Assembly (NCBI RefSeq): GCF_030389965.1
Contig: NZ_CP128402.1
Coordinates: forward strand, 177,390-241,389
From: Candidatus Chlorohelix allophototropha
Lineage (GTDB): Bacteria > Chloroflexota > Chloroflexia > Chloroheliales > Chloroheliaceae
DNA: 64,000 bases
Reading direction: 5' to 3'
The translations under genes were made by a program, and so were the position numbers. A model generated the notes under the pieces. It was not told where the DNA came from. It ran no database searches and was given only the letters and a program-made list of their open reading frames with translations. This document shows positions 19,101 through 28,643 of this stretch, piece by piece. How positions within the stretch are numbered: the first letter of the stretch is position 1; every line of letters starts with the position of its first letter.

Positions 19101-20687
19101 TTGATACTGGGTGGCTTGAAAGGTCACCAGGCTGAGATCACTTGGCTGGCTTTCAGCCCGGGTAATAAATACTTGGCATCTGCCAGTCGTGACCAGACCG
19201 CCCGCATCTGGGAAGTGGACAGCGGCAAAGAAGTGGCGGTATTGCAGGGACATAGCGGGGCGGTATTGGCGTTAGATTATAGCCCGGATGGTCGCTACTT
19301 AATCACCGCCAGCGCGGATAAAACCCTGCGCCTCTGGGATAGCTCTAACTGGCAGGAAATCAGAGTTATGCAGGGACATACCGCTGAGATTCGCAGTGTA
19401 GCCTTCAGCCCGGACGGTCAGACCGTTATTTCTGGAAGCGCCGATGGTACTGCTAGGGCGTGGGACGTAGTTAGCGGGAAAGAGTTGGTAGTAATGCGCG
19501 GTCATACTGGAGCCATAAACAGTGTGGCGATTAGCAGTGACGGCAAACGGATTGCTACTGCCGGGGAGGATGGCACTGCCAGAGTGTGGGATGCCGTCAG
19601 TGGTAACGAGCAGCTGGTACTAAAAGGACATAGCGGGGCAGTAACCGCCGTATTTTTCAAACCGGACGGCAGCAGGGTCTATACCGGTGGAGCAGATAAA
19701 ACCTTTAGGTTGTGGGATAGCGCCAGCGGGGTGGTATTAAAGGTGAACACCGGGCTACCCAAAGCGGTGAAGCGAATTTATACAACCACCGCCGATCCTG
19801 AGTCTATAGCGTCCAATTGGATTCCCAATGTACCCTTACCACAGGATCCAGCCTATGTGGTTACCGATGATATCCTGAGAGGATTTGACCTATTGACAGG
19901 GATCGGCTATTACTGGATTATCAATACCCCCACCTTAACTGGAGCTATTTTCAGCCCAGATAGCAAGTTAGTAGCTACCGGAGGGAGTGATGGGGTAGTG
20001 AGATTGTGGGATAGCGCTACCGGAAAGCTGGTGCGTACCCTAGAAGGGCATACAAATCTAGTGGGTATGTCCGGAAATGACGGCTTTAGCCCCGATGGGC
20101 AGCGACTTGTAACGGGAAGTTATGATAAAACCGCCATTATCTGGGAAGTAGCTAGCGGCAAACAACTGGTTACCTTGCAGGGACATGCTGATGTCGTCAC
20201 CCTCGCTGCCTTCAGCCCAAATGGGAAGTTGGTAGTCACCTCTAGCGCAGATAATACCGCCCGTATTTGGGATGCCAGCAGTGGCAAGCAGCTTCAAATT
20301 CTGAAAGGTCATACCGCCCCGTTATACACCGCCCGTTTCAGCCCTGACAGCAAGTTTATAATCACCGCCAGCATAGATGCCACCGCCCGCATCTGGGATA
20401 CAACTTCAGGAAAAGAGTTGGCAGTATTGTTGGGACACAGTGGACCGCTAAGAGATGCCAGCTTCAGCCCGGATGGGAAAAACATCCTAACCGCCAGCGA
20501 AGATTTCACTGCCATCATTCAACCCTGCGAAATTTGCAGCCCTTTTACCCAAGTGCTGGAACAGGCTAAAAAGACCGTTACCCGCTCCCTCACCCCCGAT
20601 GAAAAAAACCAATTCGGGATAACGACTGCCGCTGTTTTACCGCTCAACCCAGTATCCCGCTGGAGTAGAAAACAAGAAAGAGCTTGA
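16178..20687 (+). CDS. AAA-like ATPase with TM segment and 21 WD40 repeats (1-nt frameshift)
   Basis: Read from the ATG at 16178 (GGAG 6 bases upstream), the first 39 codons give '[20 protein letters not shown]', the expected start of the family. The frame then breaks: an extra G at about 16295 shifts it, and the Walker A '[12 protein letters not shown]' continues in the frame ending at 20687. Without that base the protein would be 1502 residues. Order: AAA_35-like NTPase (about 1-370, with 'IVIFVDEID' as Walker B), one TM helix ('[17 protein letters not shown]'), an Ala/Glu/Arg coiled coil, then about 21 WD40 repeats ('FSPDGK..A..S.D.T.R.WD'), enough for three seven-bladed propellers. A membrane-tethered STAND-like sensor or scaffold is likely. 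The kinase-AAA-LuxR gene starts 10 bp downstream. The shift could be real or a sequencing error. Confidence 0.85.
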
Positions 20688-20697
20688 GGGGAAGAAT

Positions 20698-22914
20698 ATG
20701 AGCCAGCAATTTCAAATCGGCGCTATAATCGCGGGAAAATACCAAATCAAGGGTGAAATCGGCAGTGGCGGGCTTGGCTCGGTCTATCTCGCCACCGACC
20801 TCAAACTCAAAAGAGCGGTAGCCATCAAAACCCTGCGCCATAACCGCACTAACTTTAGCCAGCAACTCCCCGGCACTTTCGAGGAATACTTGGCACGCTT
20901 TGAGCGAGAAGCCGCCATCAGCAGCTACTTTACCGCCAACCCCAATATTATTACCGTCTTTGGGCTTGAACAAGACGAAACCCAACACTATTACCTGATT
21001 ATGGAATACTTTGAAGGCGGCTCCCTCTCCGACCTGCTCAAGAGAGAGGGCAAGCTCTCAATTGAAAGAGCCTGCGCTATCACCCTCGACCTCTGCCGGG
21101 CTTTAGCCGAAATCCATCGCCACCCTGCCGACATAGTTCATCGCGATCTCAAACCCGCCAATGTCTTGCTCAGAGCCAACGGACAGGCGGTTATCGCCGA
21201 TTTCGGGGTAGCCCAAATCGGACACGAGAGCAAGCGAGAATCCGATATAGTTGCGCCTCATCCCGGTTCTCAACCCTACATGTCCCCCGAACAGCGGGGC
21301 AACAGTGGCTACCTAACCCCTGCCTCCGACCTCTACTCGCTCGGTTTACTGCTCTATGAAATGCTGGTGGGCAAAATGTACAGCAAAATCAAAAAGCTAC
21401 CCCCCAGCCAGCTAACCCCTGCCATTCCAGTTTGGCTGGACAGCTTGCTCATCAAACTGCTGGATAATGAACCCGAAAAACGTTACCAACAAGCCGAAGA
21501 GGTGCTTTCAGAACTACAAAAGGGACTGGACAGGCTCAAAAGCGAGGAAGAAACTGCCGAAACTACCCCCTTGCCGGGAAGGGAAAAGAAAGCCGATACG
21601 CCCCTCCACGCTGAACCCTACTCTGAGCCGGTACCGTTGGCGCAACTCTTGCCCTTGGAAAAGCCGGAAGGCACCATGAGCACCCAATCCCACTTCTATA
21701 TTGAGCGCCAATCCGACCCCATCGCGCTTGAGACCATCCGACAGCAAGGGGTTACCATCACCATCAAAGCCCCTCGCCAAATGGGTAAAAGCTCGCTGCT
21801 GCTCAGAGTGAGGGAGGAAGCTCTCAAGCAGAAAAAACAGGTGGCACTACTGGACTTTCAACTTATCGACAAACCGGCTCTCACCAACCCTGACCTCTTC
21901 TTTCGCCAATTCTGCGACTGGCTCACCGATGAACTGGAACTTGCCAGCAAAGTAACCGAATACTGGGAAACTCCCTTGGGCAACAGCCAGCGCACCACCC
22001 GCTACATGCAGCGTTATCTGCTCAAAACCATCGAGGGACCACTGGTGCTGGCGATGGACGAAGTGGATCGCATCTTTGATACCCCCTTCCGCTCCGACTT
22101 CTTTGGAATGCTCAGGAGTTGGCACAACAGTCGGCAGAGCCAATCGCTGTGGCAGCAACTCGACTTAGTGCTGGTCACCTCCACCGAACCATACCAATTG
22201 ATTGAAGACCTAAACCAATCGCCTTTTAACGTGGGGGAGGTGATTGAACTGGCGGATTTCAGTGGGGAGCAAGTCGTCGAACTGAACCGACGCTACCAAA
22301 CCCCTCTTTCCCCCCAAGAACTGGCTAAACTGATAACTTTGCTGGGTGGACATCCTTACTTGGTAAGGCGGGGGTTGTATCTGGTAGCCAGCGGCAGGAT
22401 TACGGCGCAGGAGTTATTTAGTCGGGCTACTCAAGAGCAAGGACCCTTTGGCGACCATCTCCGAAATCACCTCTTCCGGTTGTATGAGCGGGAGGAACTG
22501 GTAGAAGGAATGAGGCAAGTGTTGCAAAAGCAGCAGTGTCTGGACGAGCGGGTATATTTCAGGTTGAGAGGGGCGGGCTTGGTGAAACGGGAGGGACGGC
22601 TGGTAGTACCGCGTTGCCAACTCTATAGCGAGTATTTCAGGGCAGTAGCGCTGGAGCAGGGACAAATACCGGCAAGCCCGCTAGCCTCAGAAGTAGGGTC
22701 AGGTGCAGCCAAAACACCACTGGCGGGGTTGAGCGAACGGGAACTGGAAGTGCTGAAACTGGTAGTGGAGGGAATGACCAACGCGCAGATAGCGGAAAAG
22801 CTGGTATTGAGCATCCACACGGTGAACTCGCACGTCAGCTCGATATATGGGAAGTTGGAAGTGACCTCCCGCACCGAGGCAGCGCGTTACGCCACCCAGC
22901 ACAAGCTGGTTTAG
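20698..22914 (+). CDS. Ser/Thr protein kinase fused to AAA-like domain and LuxR HTH
   Basis: Predicted 738 residues. The kinase domain (about 12-280) keeps the glycine loop 'GSGGLGSVY', the 'VAIK' lysine, HRDLKPAN (148-155), 'IADFG' and 'SPEQRG', so it should be active. An AAA_35-like domain follows (about 330-650) with Walker A 'APRQMGKSSL' at 358-367 and 'LAMDEVDRI' as Walker B. The C-terminus (678-738) is a LuxR-type DNA-binding HTH ('LSERELEVLKLVVEGMTNAQ'). The gene starts 10 bp after the AAA-WD40 gene, whose NTPase domain is homologous (both share 'APRQ.GKSSL' and a later 'LVKREGR'), so the two probably work together: NTPase-gated sensing upstream of a transcription factor that carries its own kinase. 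GAGGGGAAG precedes the ATG. Confidence 0.9.
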   Translation: MSQQFQIGAIIAGKYQIKGEIGSGGLGSVYLATDLKLKRAVAIKTLRHNRTNFSQQLPGTFEEYLARFEREAAISSYFTANPNIITVFGLEQDETQHYYLIMEYFEGGSLSDLLKREGKLSIERACAITLDLCRALAEIHRHPADIVHRDLKPANVLLRANGQAVIADFGVAQIGHESKRESDIVAPHPGSQPYMSPEQRGNSGYLTPASDLYSLGLLLYEMLVGKMYSKIKKLPPSQLTPAIPVWLDSLLIKLLDNEPEKRYQQAEEVLSELQKGLDRLKSEEETAETTPLPGREKKADTPLHAEPYSEPVPLAQLLPLEKPEGTMSTQSHFYIERQSDPIALETIRQQGVTITIKAPRQMGKSSLLLRVREEALKQKKQVALLDFQLIDKPALTNPDLFFRQFCDWLTDELELASKVTEYWETPLGNSQRTTRYMQRYLLKTIEGPLVLAMDEVDRIFDTPFRSDFFGMLRSWHNSRQSQSLWQQLDLVLVTSTEPYQLIEDLNQSPFNVGEVIELADFSGEQVVELNRRYQTPLSPQELAKLITLLGGHPYLVRRGLYLVASGRITAQELFSRATQEQGPFGDHLRNHLFRLYEREELVEGMRQVLQKQQCLDERVYFRLRGAGLVKREGRLVVPRCQLYSEYFRAVALEQGQIPASPLASEVGSGAAKTPLAGLSERELEVLKLVVEGMTNAQIAEKLVLSIHTVNSHVSSIYGKLEVTSRTEAARYATQHKLV

Positions 22915-23125
22915 GTGTTACTACGCAGATCCTTTTAGAAATTAGGTTCAAATTGGTGCAATAAGCACCTCCAACAAACTAATCTACTTATTTAGTAGGA
23001 ATTTCGCTCAGTAAAAACATTTGAGTTCAACTGACTGACCATACTATATAATTCTTAAGCTTAGAAGCGAAAATCCTAATTAGACTACTTTTAACTTATC
23101 TTAAACTGTGAAGGAGGTTCATTTT

Positions 23126-24007
23126 ATGAGGCATGTCCATTTTCGATTTGGCTTCAGCTTAATGCTATGCGTGCTATTGGGTTTGCTGCTTTCAGCATGT
23201 GGGGATAACACCGCCACTGCGGTTCCAATTGTAACAGCAACAGCCGCTCCTATAACCACTGCGACTCGGATAACAACCCCAGCGACAACTACAGTTGCAA
23301 GTGTAGCAACAACGACTGCTTCAGCCACAACTAGCGCAGCGACAACTGCAATTGCAAGTGTAGCAACAACGACTGCTTCAACCACAACTAGCGCAGCGAC
23401 AACTGCCAGTTCAACGTTGCCCCAACTTATTTTTGTGGGAAACTCGCTTGTCTCCGGATATGGTCTGAGTAATACCGATAGTTTTCCCTATCAAACTTGG
23501 AAACTTCTAGGGATGGACAAGTACGATATGCAAAACTTGGGTATGAACAGCAATTATGGTAGCACTACTACAGAAATGCTGACTTACAGCCCTGCTATAG
23601 ATGCCTTATATGCCGCAAGTCGAAAGAATATAATTGTTGTTTTGGAAGGTCTGAACGATTGGGGCTCCGGTGTTTCCTCGGACAAGGCTTACCAGAATCT
23701 AGCGGACTATTGTAAGGCTCGGAAAGACAAAGGTTATAAAGTGGTAATAGTGACTTTGATAGGAGTGGCTGGAGAACAGCCCTTTCCGGTGGCAGAATTC
23801 GAAAAGCATCAGCAATTTGTAAATACAGCAATTCGTAAAAATTGGCAGAATTATGCCGATGCGCTTGCTGATGTAGCGACTGATCCAAATATCGGCACTA
23901 ACCGAGCGGAATTAACTGAATATTATCAGAGTGATGGGCGGCATCTCTCCCCAAAAGGGGCGGAAATTATAGCTCAGATAGTAAAGAATGCCGTAATAAA
24001 GCTCTAA
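23126..24007 (+). CDS. SGNH/GDSL-type hydrolase lipoprotein
   Basis: The start is the ATG at 23126, which has AAGGAGG 9 bases upstream (an upstream GTG in frame overlaps that site). The 293-residue product has a lipoprotein signal ending 'LLGLLLSACGD', so it should be lipidated at that Cys, followed by a Thr/Ala-rich linker. The catalytic domain has 'FVGNSLVSGYGL' (the GDSL nucleophile block, with Asn for Asp; Ser about residue 107), 'EGLNDW' (the GxND block) and 'DGRHLSPKGAE' (the Asp-His pair). It resembles TesA/TAP-like esterases. The substrate is unknown. A 57-bp tandem duplication (23295-23351 and 23352-23408) lengthens the linker. Confidence 0.85.
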   Translation: MRHVHFRFGFSLMLCVLLGLLLSACGDNTATAVPIVTATAAPITTATRITTPATTTVASVATTTASATTSAATTAIASVATTTASTTTSAATTASSTLPQLIFVGNSLVSGYGLSNTDSFPYQTWKLLGMDKYDMQNLGMNSNYGSTTTEMLTYSPAIDALYAASRKNIIVVLEGLNDWGSGVSSDKAYQNLADYCKARKDKGYKVVIVTLIGVAGEQPFPVAEFEKHQQFVNTAIRKNWQNYADALADVATDPNIGTNRAELTEYYQSDGRHLSPKGAEIIAQIVKNAVIKL

Positions 24008-24177
24008 ATTGTAAGAAGTTCGTAGGGGATTGAGCGAGCAGCCGTCAAATGAAGTCAGTCAACTGGCGGTTCACGCTCCTCCCGAAATGGAGAGTAAACC
24101 GCTCCTACCGCGCCAGACTGAAAAACTCGTCACCCAACCTCAATCACAGCAAGAGTGGGGTCAATAAAGGTCGGTTC

Positions 24178-24777
24178 CTATCGCTCCATCTCAGCCTTTT
24201 GAAACCTACTATCCGGTGGCATTTCGGCTTTGCCGATTTCCGGGCGCTTGAACAATATCCCGCTATACAATTGATTAAGCATAACGTATACATTGCCAAA
24301 ACTTTCCAGCTCTTCTGGGCTTGCCGGTGGCTCTGCCAGGAGTCGTCGGAGAGGGTTGAATCCAGCCACACCCCTGAAATCCACTCTCCCCAAACTCTCC
24401 CCCACAGCTTCACCTCTAGCCTGTTTGTTCCGGTCAGCACCCTCTTGCAACTGAGCAGCCCAGTAGTAACCCTGCGACAGCATGACTATCGGTTTATCCG
24501 AATCTGCCGCCATGACCACCGATCGCAAACCCCTATCGGACAACCGTACATCCCGCTGCCAATGCTTTTTATGCCCAAGCTTTCCCACCTTCTCCTTAAT
24601 ATGCAGAAAATGGCCAAGACAGTTCTGGTAGTCTTGCTCCGCTTTCTTAATCACACTCCAGAAGTCACCAATGTTGGGATAATCCAACAGCGGGGCTACC
24701 TCCCGAGCGTACCAGAACTCGCCACCCCGCGGGCTTACCCGCCTGATACTGGCGAAAGGATGATTCCTTGCTATCAT
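24178..24777 (-). CDS. DinD-like / BRO-N domain protein
   Basis: Predicted 199 residues. 'IRRVSPRGGEFWYAREVAPL' near the start, then 'YPNIGDFWSVIKKAEQDYQN' and 'HFLHIKEKVGK', match the N-terminal BRO/ANT-like domain of DNA-damage-inducible protein D, which usually reads 'IRR....G.E.W.ARDL...L.Y..W..F...I.KA......SG....DHF'. 'SDRGLRSVVMAADSDKPIVM' corresponds to the usual 'LSR.A.YLI....D..KP.I'. In E. coli DinD inhibits RecA-mediated strand exchange; a similar role here is only possible. GAAGGGAGGG precedes the ATG. The ATG overlaps the stop of a 20-codon upstream ORF (ATGA), which suggests translational coupling. The long plus-strand frame over the same DNA is its shadow. Confidence 0.75.
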   Translation of the reverse strand: MIARNHPFASIRRVSPRGGEFWYAREVAPLLDYPNIGDFWSVIKKAEQDYQNCLGHFLHIKEKVGKLGHKKHWQRDVRLSDRGLRSVVMAADSDKPIVMLSQGYYWAAQLQEGADRNKQARGEAVGESLGRVDFRGVAGFNPLRRLLAEPPASPEELESFGNVYVMLNQLYSGILFKRPEIGKAEMPPDSRFQKAEMER

Positions 24778-24836
24778 TGTGCCGCCCTCCCTTCTGCATT
24801 CGTATTGGGCGCCGGTTCTGGGATTTTGTCAGGCAT
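24774..24836 (-). CDS. 20-residue leader ORF overlapping the DinD-like gene
   Basis: The minus strand reads ATG at 24836 (AAGGAG 6 bases upstream) through 20 codons ('MPDKIPEPAPNTNAEGRAAQ') to TGA at 24776-24774. That stop overlaps the DinD-like ATG by the classic ATGA junction. Both the ribosome site and the coupling geometry look deliberate. It may be a regulatory leader, or the original N-terminus separated by a frameshift. Confidence 0.4.
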   Translation of the reverse strand: MPDKIPEPAPNTNAEGRAAQ

Positions 24837-25322
24837 AGGTCACTCCTTAGTAAAGGTAATAATTGTGAAACAAGTCACAACTAGGTTTGGTATTACGAAG
24901 AGGGCAGAAATAGAAAAAATGGCTTGATCCCAGGATAGCGAAAAGTCACGAGAAATACACCTTCAGCCCAAAAAGCCGCGGGGATCGCTCAAAGACTTGT
25001 ACTATTTTTAGGATAGCTGCCGAGGAAGGGGGATTATGTTCCGCTCTTTACGAAACATGTGGTAAAATTTCCGACAGTCCTATCCTGCTTACCTCAGGAC
25101 GGGATCAGTGGTGCGTCGATGCTACTAACATCTGCGCGCCACGCGCATCTTTGTTCTATTTCTGCGCTCTTTTAATTTATCATTTAGAAGTAAGCCTGTC
25201 AATAGGTTTGCATTGCCCTCAAATATCGATTGTTTGAGGCTAAAGATAATTCTTCCACAAAGACTAAACAAGCTCGAACCATATAAAACAATATGCCGGT
25301 ATAACCGAAAGGACTGGTTCAT
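24837..25322. other. Intergenic region between divergent genes
   Basis: About 490 bp between the DinD-like leader and the methyltransferase gene. It must hold promoters for both directions, but I see no clear -35/-10 pair, hairpin or gene. Confidence 0.5.
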
Positions 25323-25976
25323 ATGGGAATTATACTGAGAGGTGTTTGGGGTATGGAGCAAGACCAGGTATCCGGCGCTGGAGTTACGCGGTCATACTGG
25401 CAGTATGTAGTCTTCGCAGTAGTCTGTGTAGTATGCCTGCTTCCCACGCTATTCCATGTGCTGACCCATCCGGCGCTTCTCCGGCGGCGTTTACGCTTCG
25501 GTCTGCTGGCCGAGCCGGAGCCCAGACAAAAACTCATCTATGTGTTCCTTATGCTCGGCTTATGGACCCTTGCGGTGGTTCTGGTGCTTGATAGTCGCAA
25601 CGGATGGTCAAGCATCCCCGTCTACCTTATACCAATCGGGGATCTGCTGGATGCTGCCGGTCTCATCTTGGTCTGGCTGGTGTTTCGGGCTAACCCCTTT
25701 GCCGGGGCGACGGTTACTGTGGAAACCGAGCAGACGGTTATCTCAACCGGACCATATGCACATATCCGCCACCCGTTTTACAGTGGATTGTTGCTGGTGT
25801 TTCTTGGCGCTCCGGTGGCGTTGGGATCATGGTGGGGGCTTGTTCTCTTTCCCGCCCTCCTGTCTATATTTATCTGGCGGCTCAGGGATGAGGAAAGCTA
25901 TTTGGCTGAACACCTTCCAGGTTACCAGGACTACTGTAACAAAGTAACCCACCGACTAATTCCTTTAATCTGGTGA
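25323..25976 (+). CDS. Isoprenylcysteine carboxyl methyltransferase-like membrane protein
   Basis: Predicted 217 residues with about five hydrophobic segments. The C-terminal half has the family's signature 'STGPYAHIRHPFYSGLLLVF' (RHPxYxG), the later 'RDEESYLAEHLPGYQDYCNK', and the end 'RLIPLIW'. These are the S-adenosylmethionine-binding parts of the ICMT/phospholipid methyltransferase group of integral membrane methyltransferases. Bacterial members act on lipids or small hydrophobic molecules, and the substrate here is unknown. The ATG at 25323 has AAAGGA upstream; a second ATG at codon 11 is also possible. It stands alone on its strand. Confidence 0.85.
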   Translation: MGIILRGVWGMEQDQVSGAGVTRSYWQYVVFAVVCVVCLLPTLFHVLTHPALLRRRLRFGLLAEPEPRQKLIYVFLMLGLWTLAVVLVLDSRNGWSSIPVYLIPIGDLLDAAGLILVWLVFRANPFAGATVTVETEQTVISTGPYAHIRHPFYSGLLLVFLGAPVALGSWWGLVLFPALLSIFIWRLRDEESYLAEHLPGYQDYCNKVTHRLIPLIW

Positions 25977-26032
25977 AAGCGGTAGAGCGCCTCCTAAAAT
26001 ACCAGACCCTAAAAAAGACTAAGCCAATTATC

Positions 26033-26377
26033 TTAATAGATCTCAATCACATTTGAACTTTTGATAATCTGCCTGATTGCCGCATAAGAAACATGGTATT
26101 CGTTGGCTAACTGCCTGAGACTTTCGCTATTAGAATGGCGGATGGCAATTTCTTCCCACTTATCGGTTGGAATGAGGGGAGCGGGTGCGGGCAGTCTGTT
26201 TTTTACGGGATTTTGAGCTGATATTTGGGGAATTTGTACTCGTAGCGGGTTAAGAATTTCCTGATAGGCATAGATATCAAGGGGAAAAATAAATAGGAGC
26301 AAATCCTCTCGCTTCCACCCCATGCCGCAGAACTGGTTCTCGAAAAAAAACCCGCGCACTGGACGGGCATATCCCAC
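26033..26377 (-). CDS. Small protein with C-terminal helix-turn-helix
   Basis: A 114-codon frame. The last 45 residues, from 'PTDKWEEIAIRHSNSESLRQ' to 'LANEYHVSYAAIRQIIKSS', form a clear resolvase/sigma-4-like HTH (helix, 'ESLRQLANEYHVS' turn, recognition helix). The N-terminal part ('ENQFCGMGWKREDLL') is unrecognised. No good ribosome site supports the ATG at 26377, so this may be the surviving end of a larger recombinase or mobile-element protein. It converges on the methyltransferase gene with a 56-bp gap. Confidence 0.45.
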   Translation of the reverse strand: MGYARPVRGFFFENQFCGMGWKREDLLLFIFPLDIYAYQEILNPLRVQIPQISAQNPVKNRLPAPAPLIPTDKWEEIAIRHSNSESLRQLANEYHVSYAAIRQIIKSSNVIEIY

Positions 26378-27130
26378 GCGAATTTTCTAGGGGGGTTACC
26401 TGCGAGATTGGGGGGTAGGGTCTGCGCAGGCGCGTCATAAAAAGCGCTTGGGAGGTTAGGAGGGCGCCTTGGTTAAACAGCTCGAAAGTGCCACCAACGC
26501 TATGGGAGCAGTTTTTTGAATTTCCCAGTTGTAAATACCGTTGATCATTTTTCTTAAAGTCCCCCCCTAGCGTTGCCCATTGCTTTTTCCCAAGATCGAC
26601 ATTTATAACTTTGGGTAGAAACTATAGCACACTGTCTACGGCAGATTAAGCTTTCTCACAAAGACAATTGGACAAGATATCCCAGTCTCACTGCTCAAAT
26701 CTGGCGCGCTGGTTCGACTTATCCCAGTCCGCGCTCCTACAAGGTATAACTCACAACGGGGAAATACGGACACTGATAGAGCTAATCTACCGATGCTGAG
26801 AGATAGCCTCAAGGCTACTTGATTGGCTGCCACCGTATTTCTTAATAATGCTGTTATTGGACGACAGCAAGAGTGGCAGTTTGTTTAAAACACATTCACC
26901 AGTTGCATTCCAACTTAAAGAATCAAAACAAGATTTTAGTAACGAGGAGCACATCACATAAAGGCATAAAGGGGGGCGGTATTGAAAATAACTGTAAAAT
27001 AAAGTAAAATGACAAAGCAGGGGTAGTACATAAATTTCAAATAAATGTACTACCCTTAAATCGATTTTAATAAAAGAGGAACCGGATACAACTTGCCGGT
27101 AATCTTTTTAGCTTAAAAAGAAATAATTGA
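26378..27130. other. Intergenic region left of the IS66 element
   Basis: About 750 bp without a supported gene. The left part has G-rich tracts (26389-26450). The right part is AT-rich and contains a perfect-arm hairpin (27021-27055). Confidence 0.5.
27021..27055. repeat. Perfect 11-bp inverted repeat
   Basis: GGGTAGTACAT (27021-27031) and ATGTACTACCC (27045-27055) are perfectly complementary around a 13-base AT loop. Only TTAAA follows, so it is a poor terminator; a binding site or mobile-element relic is equally possible. Confidence 0.5.
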
Positions 27131-28636
27131 AGTAACAAATCAGCCAGGGTCAGTTGACGAGGCTGGTAGACTAAAATAATGACACCTGCGCAAGAACTAG
27201 AACAACTTAGAATAGAAAATGCCCAATTGCGAGAACAACTGACTTCACGGGATGCCTTGGTTACCCAACTGATAGAGCGAATTCAAACCCTTGAAGCCCG
27301 GCTCTCTCAAGATAGCCATAATTCATCAAAACCACCCTCTTCCGACGGGTTTAAGCGCTCGCCCAAAAAACGCAGCTTGCGTAAATCCACCGGTAAGAAA
27401 CCGGGTGGTCAACCTGGTCACGAGGGTCAGGCTCTTAAACAAAGCGAAAACCCAGATGCAGTGATTGCGCATCTGCCCACCACCTGTGAAAAGTGCCAGA
27501 CTGACTTAACCAAAGAAGCAGCGCTACCTCACTTCGAGCCTCGTCAGGTTTTTGAGCTGCCTACTCAACTCAAACTGCACGTCACCGAACACCGCACTTA
27601 CAGCAAAAAGTGTCCTACTTGTCAGACTGTTACCAAAGCCAAATTCCCGCAGTCCGTCAAGAATTGGGTGCAATACGGACCTGGGTTTCGGGCTCTGGCA
27701 GTTTACCTGATCACTTATCAACTGCTGCCTTATGCCCGGGTGTGCGAGCTACTTAATGAAATCTACAGCGAAAGTCTTTCACCCGGCAGTTTGGTCAATA
27801 TGATAGCGGAGTGCTACGAGCAATTGGCTGAGCCAGAAAAAACCATCAAGACAGCGCTTACCCAGGCCAAAGTGTTACATTGCGATGAAACCGGGTTGTA
27901 TGTAGAAGGCAAGCGCCACTGGCTGCACGTAGCCAGCACACCACATTTAACCCACTATGCTCACCATTTACGGCGTGGTAGTAAAGCCACGGACGAGATT
28001 GGGATTTTACCGACTTTCCAGGGAGTAGCGATCCACGACGGTTGGTCTAACTATCTGCGCTATGCCTGTACCCACGGTCTGTGTAACGCCCATCATCTCA
28101 GGGAACTTGCTTTTGTCCACGAACAACTCAAGCAGGCGTGGGCGGCTGAGTTCACCACCCTTCTTGTGGACTTGAAAGAAGAAGTGGAAGTCGCCAAGGC
28201 CAGGTCTGAAACCAGTTTAAGCAGTGCACGGTTAGCGCATTTCGAAGAGCGCTACCAGCAATTGATCACACAGGGTCTGGCAGCTAATCCTCCTCCGGAG
28301 GGTGGTTGGCCTTGTGGAAAACGGGGCAAGCCCCGGCAGAGCAAGCCTAAGAACTTACTGGATCGGCTGGATAAACAGCGTCATCAAGTGCTGCTGTTTG
28401 CCTACCGTTTTGACGTGCCTTTTGATAACAATTTAGCCGAGCGTGATATTCGGATGGTTAAAGTGCAACAAAAAGTTTCAGGTTGTTTTCGCAGCCAGGA
28501 AGGTGCCAGCTTCTTTTGTCGGATAAGAGGCTACCTTTCCACCATGAAAAAGCAAGGTGAAAACTTGTTGGTTGCGCTCCTTGACACTTTTTGTGGGCAT
28601 CCTCCCCTTCCCAAGCTTTTGGTCTGAACTGTTACT
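27131..28636 (+). mobile_element. IS66-family element (single-ORF type)
   Basis: AGTAACAAATCAGCC at 27131 and the reverse complement of the right end (AGTAACAGTTCAGACC, ending at 28636) form an imperfect terminal inverted repeat around one transposase gene, with no tnpA/tnpB partners, as in the ISBst12-like group. No matching target duplication is visible (flanks ATAATTGA and ATAAATTA are only similar), so the exact ends are uncertain. Confidence 0.65.
27179..28627 (+). CDS. IS66-family transposase
   Basis: Predicted 482 residues. The N-terminus is a leucine-rich coiled coil ('LEQLRIENAQLREQLTSRDA'), then 'SSKPPSSDGFKR' and 'KKPGGQPGHEGQ', the hallmark linker of IS66 TnpC. A zinc-binding pair of CxxC motifs follows ('CEKCQ', 'CPTCQ'). 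The catalytic core has D in 'LHCDETGLYVEGKRHWLHV', D in 'IHDGWSNY', then 'CNAHHLREL', and E in 'FDNNLAERDIRMVKVQQKVS', all typical of the family. The protein looks complete and could be active. Confidence 0.95.
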   Translation: MTPAQELEQLRIENAQLREQLTSRDALVTQLIERIQTLEARLSQDSHNSSKPPSSDGFKRSPKKRSLRKSTGKKPGGQPGHEGQALKQSENPDAVIAHLPTTCEKCQTDLTKEAALPHFEPRQVFELPTQLKLHVTEHRTYSKKCPTCQTVTKAKFPQSVKNWVQYGPGFRALAVYLITYQLLPYARVCELLNEIYSESLSPGSLVNMIAECYEQLAEPEKTIKTALTQAKVLHCDETGLYVEGKRHWLHVASTPHLTHYAHHLRRGSKATDEIGILPTFQGVAIHDGWSNYLRYACTHGLCNAHHLRELAFVHEQLKQAWAAEFTTLLVDLKEEVEVAKARSETSLSSARLAHFEERYQQLITQGLAANPPPEGGWPCGKRGKPRQSKPKNLLDRLDKQRHQVLLFAYRFDVPFDNNLAERDIRMVKVQQKVSGCFRSQEGASFFCRIRGYLSTMKKQGENLLVALLDTFCGHPPLPKLLV

Positions 28637-28643
28637 ATAAATT

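Noticed and set aside
24049..24927. Long plus-strand frame (292 codons)
   Set aside because: It lies opposite the DinD-like gene, which has family motifs and a ribosome site; the plus frame has neither.
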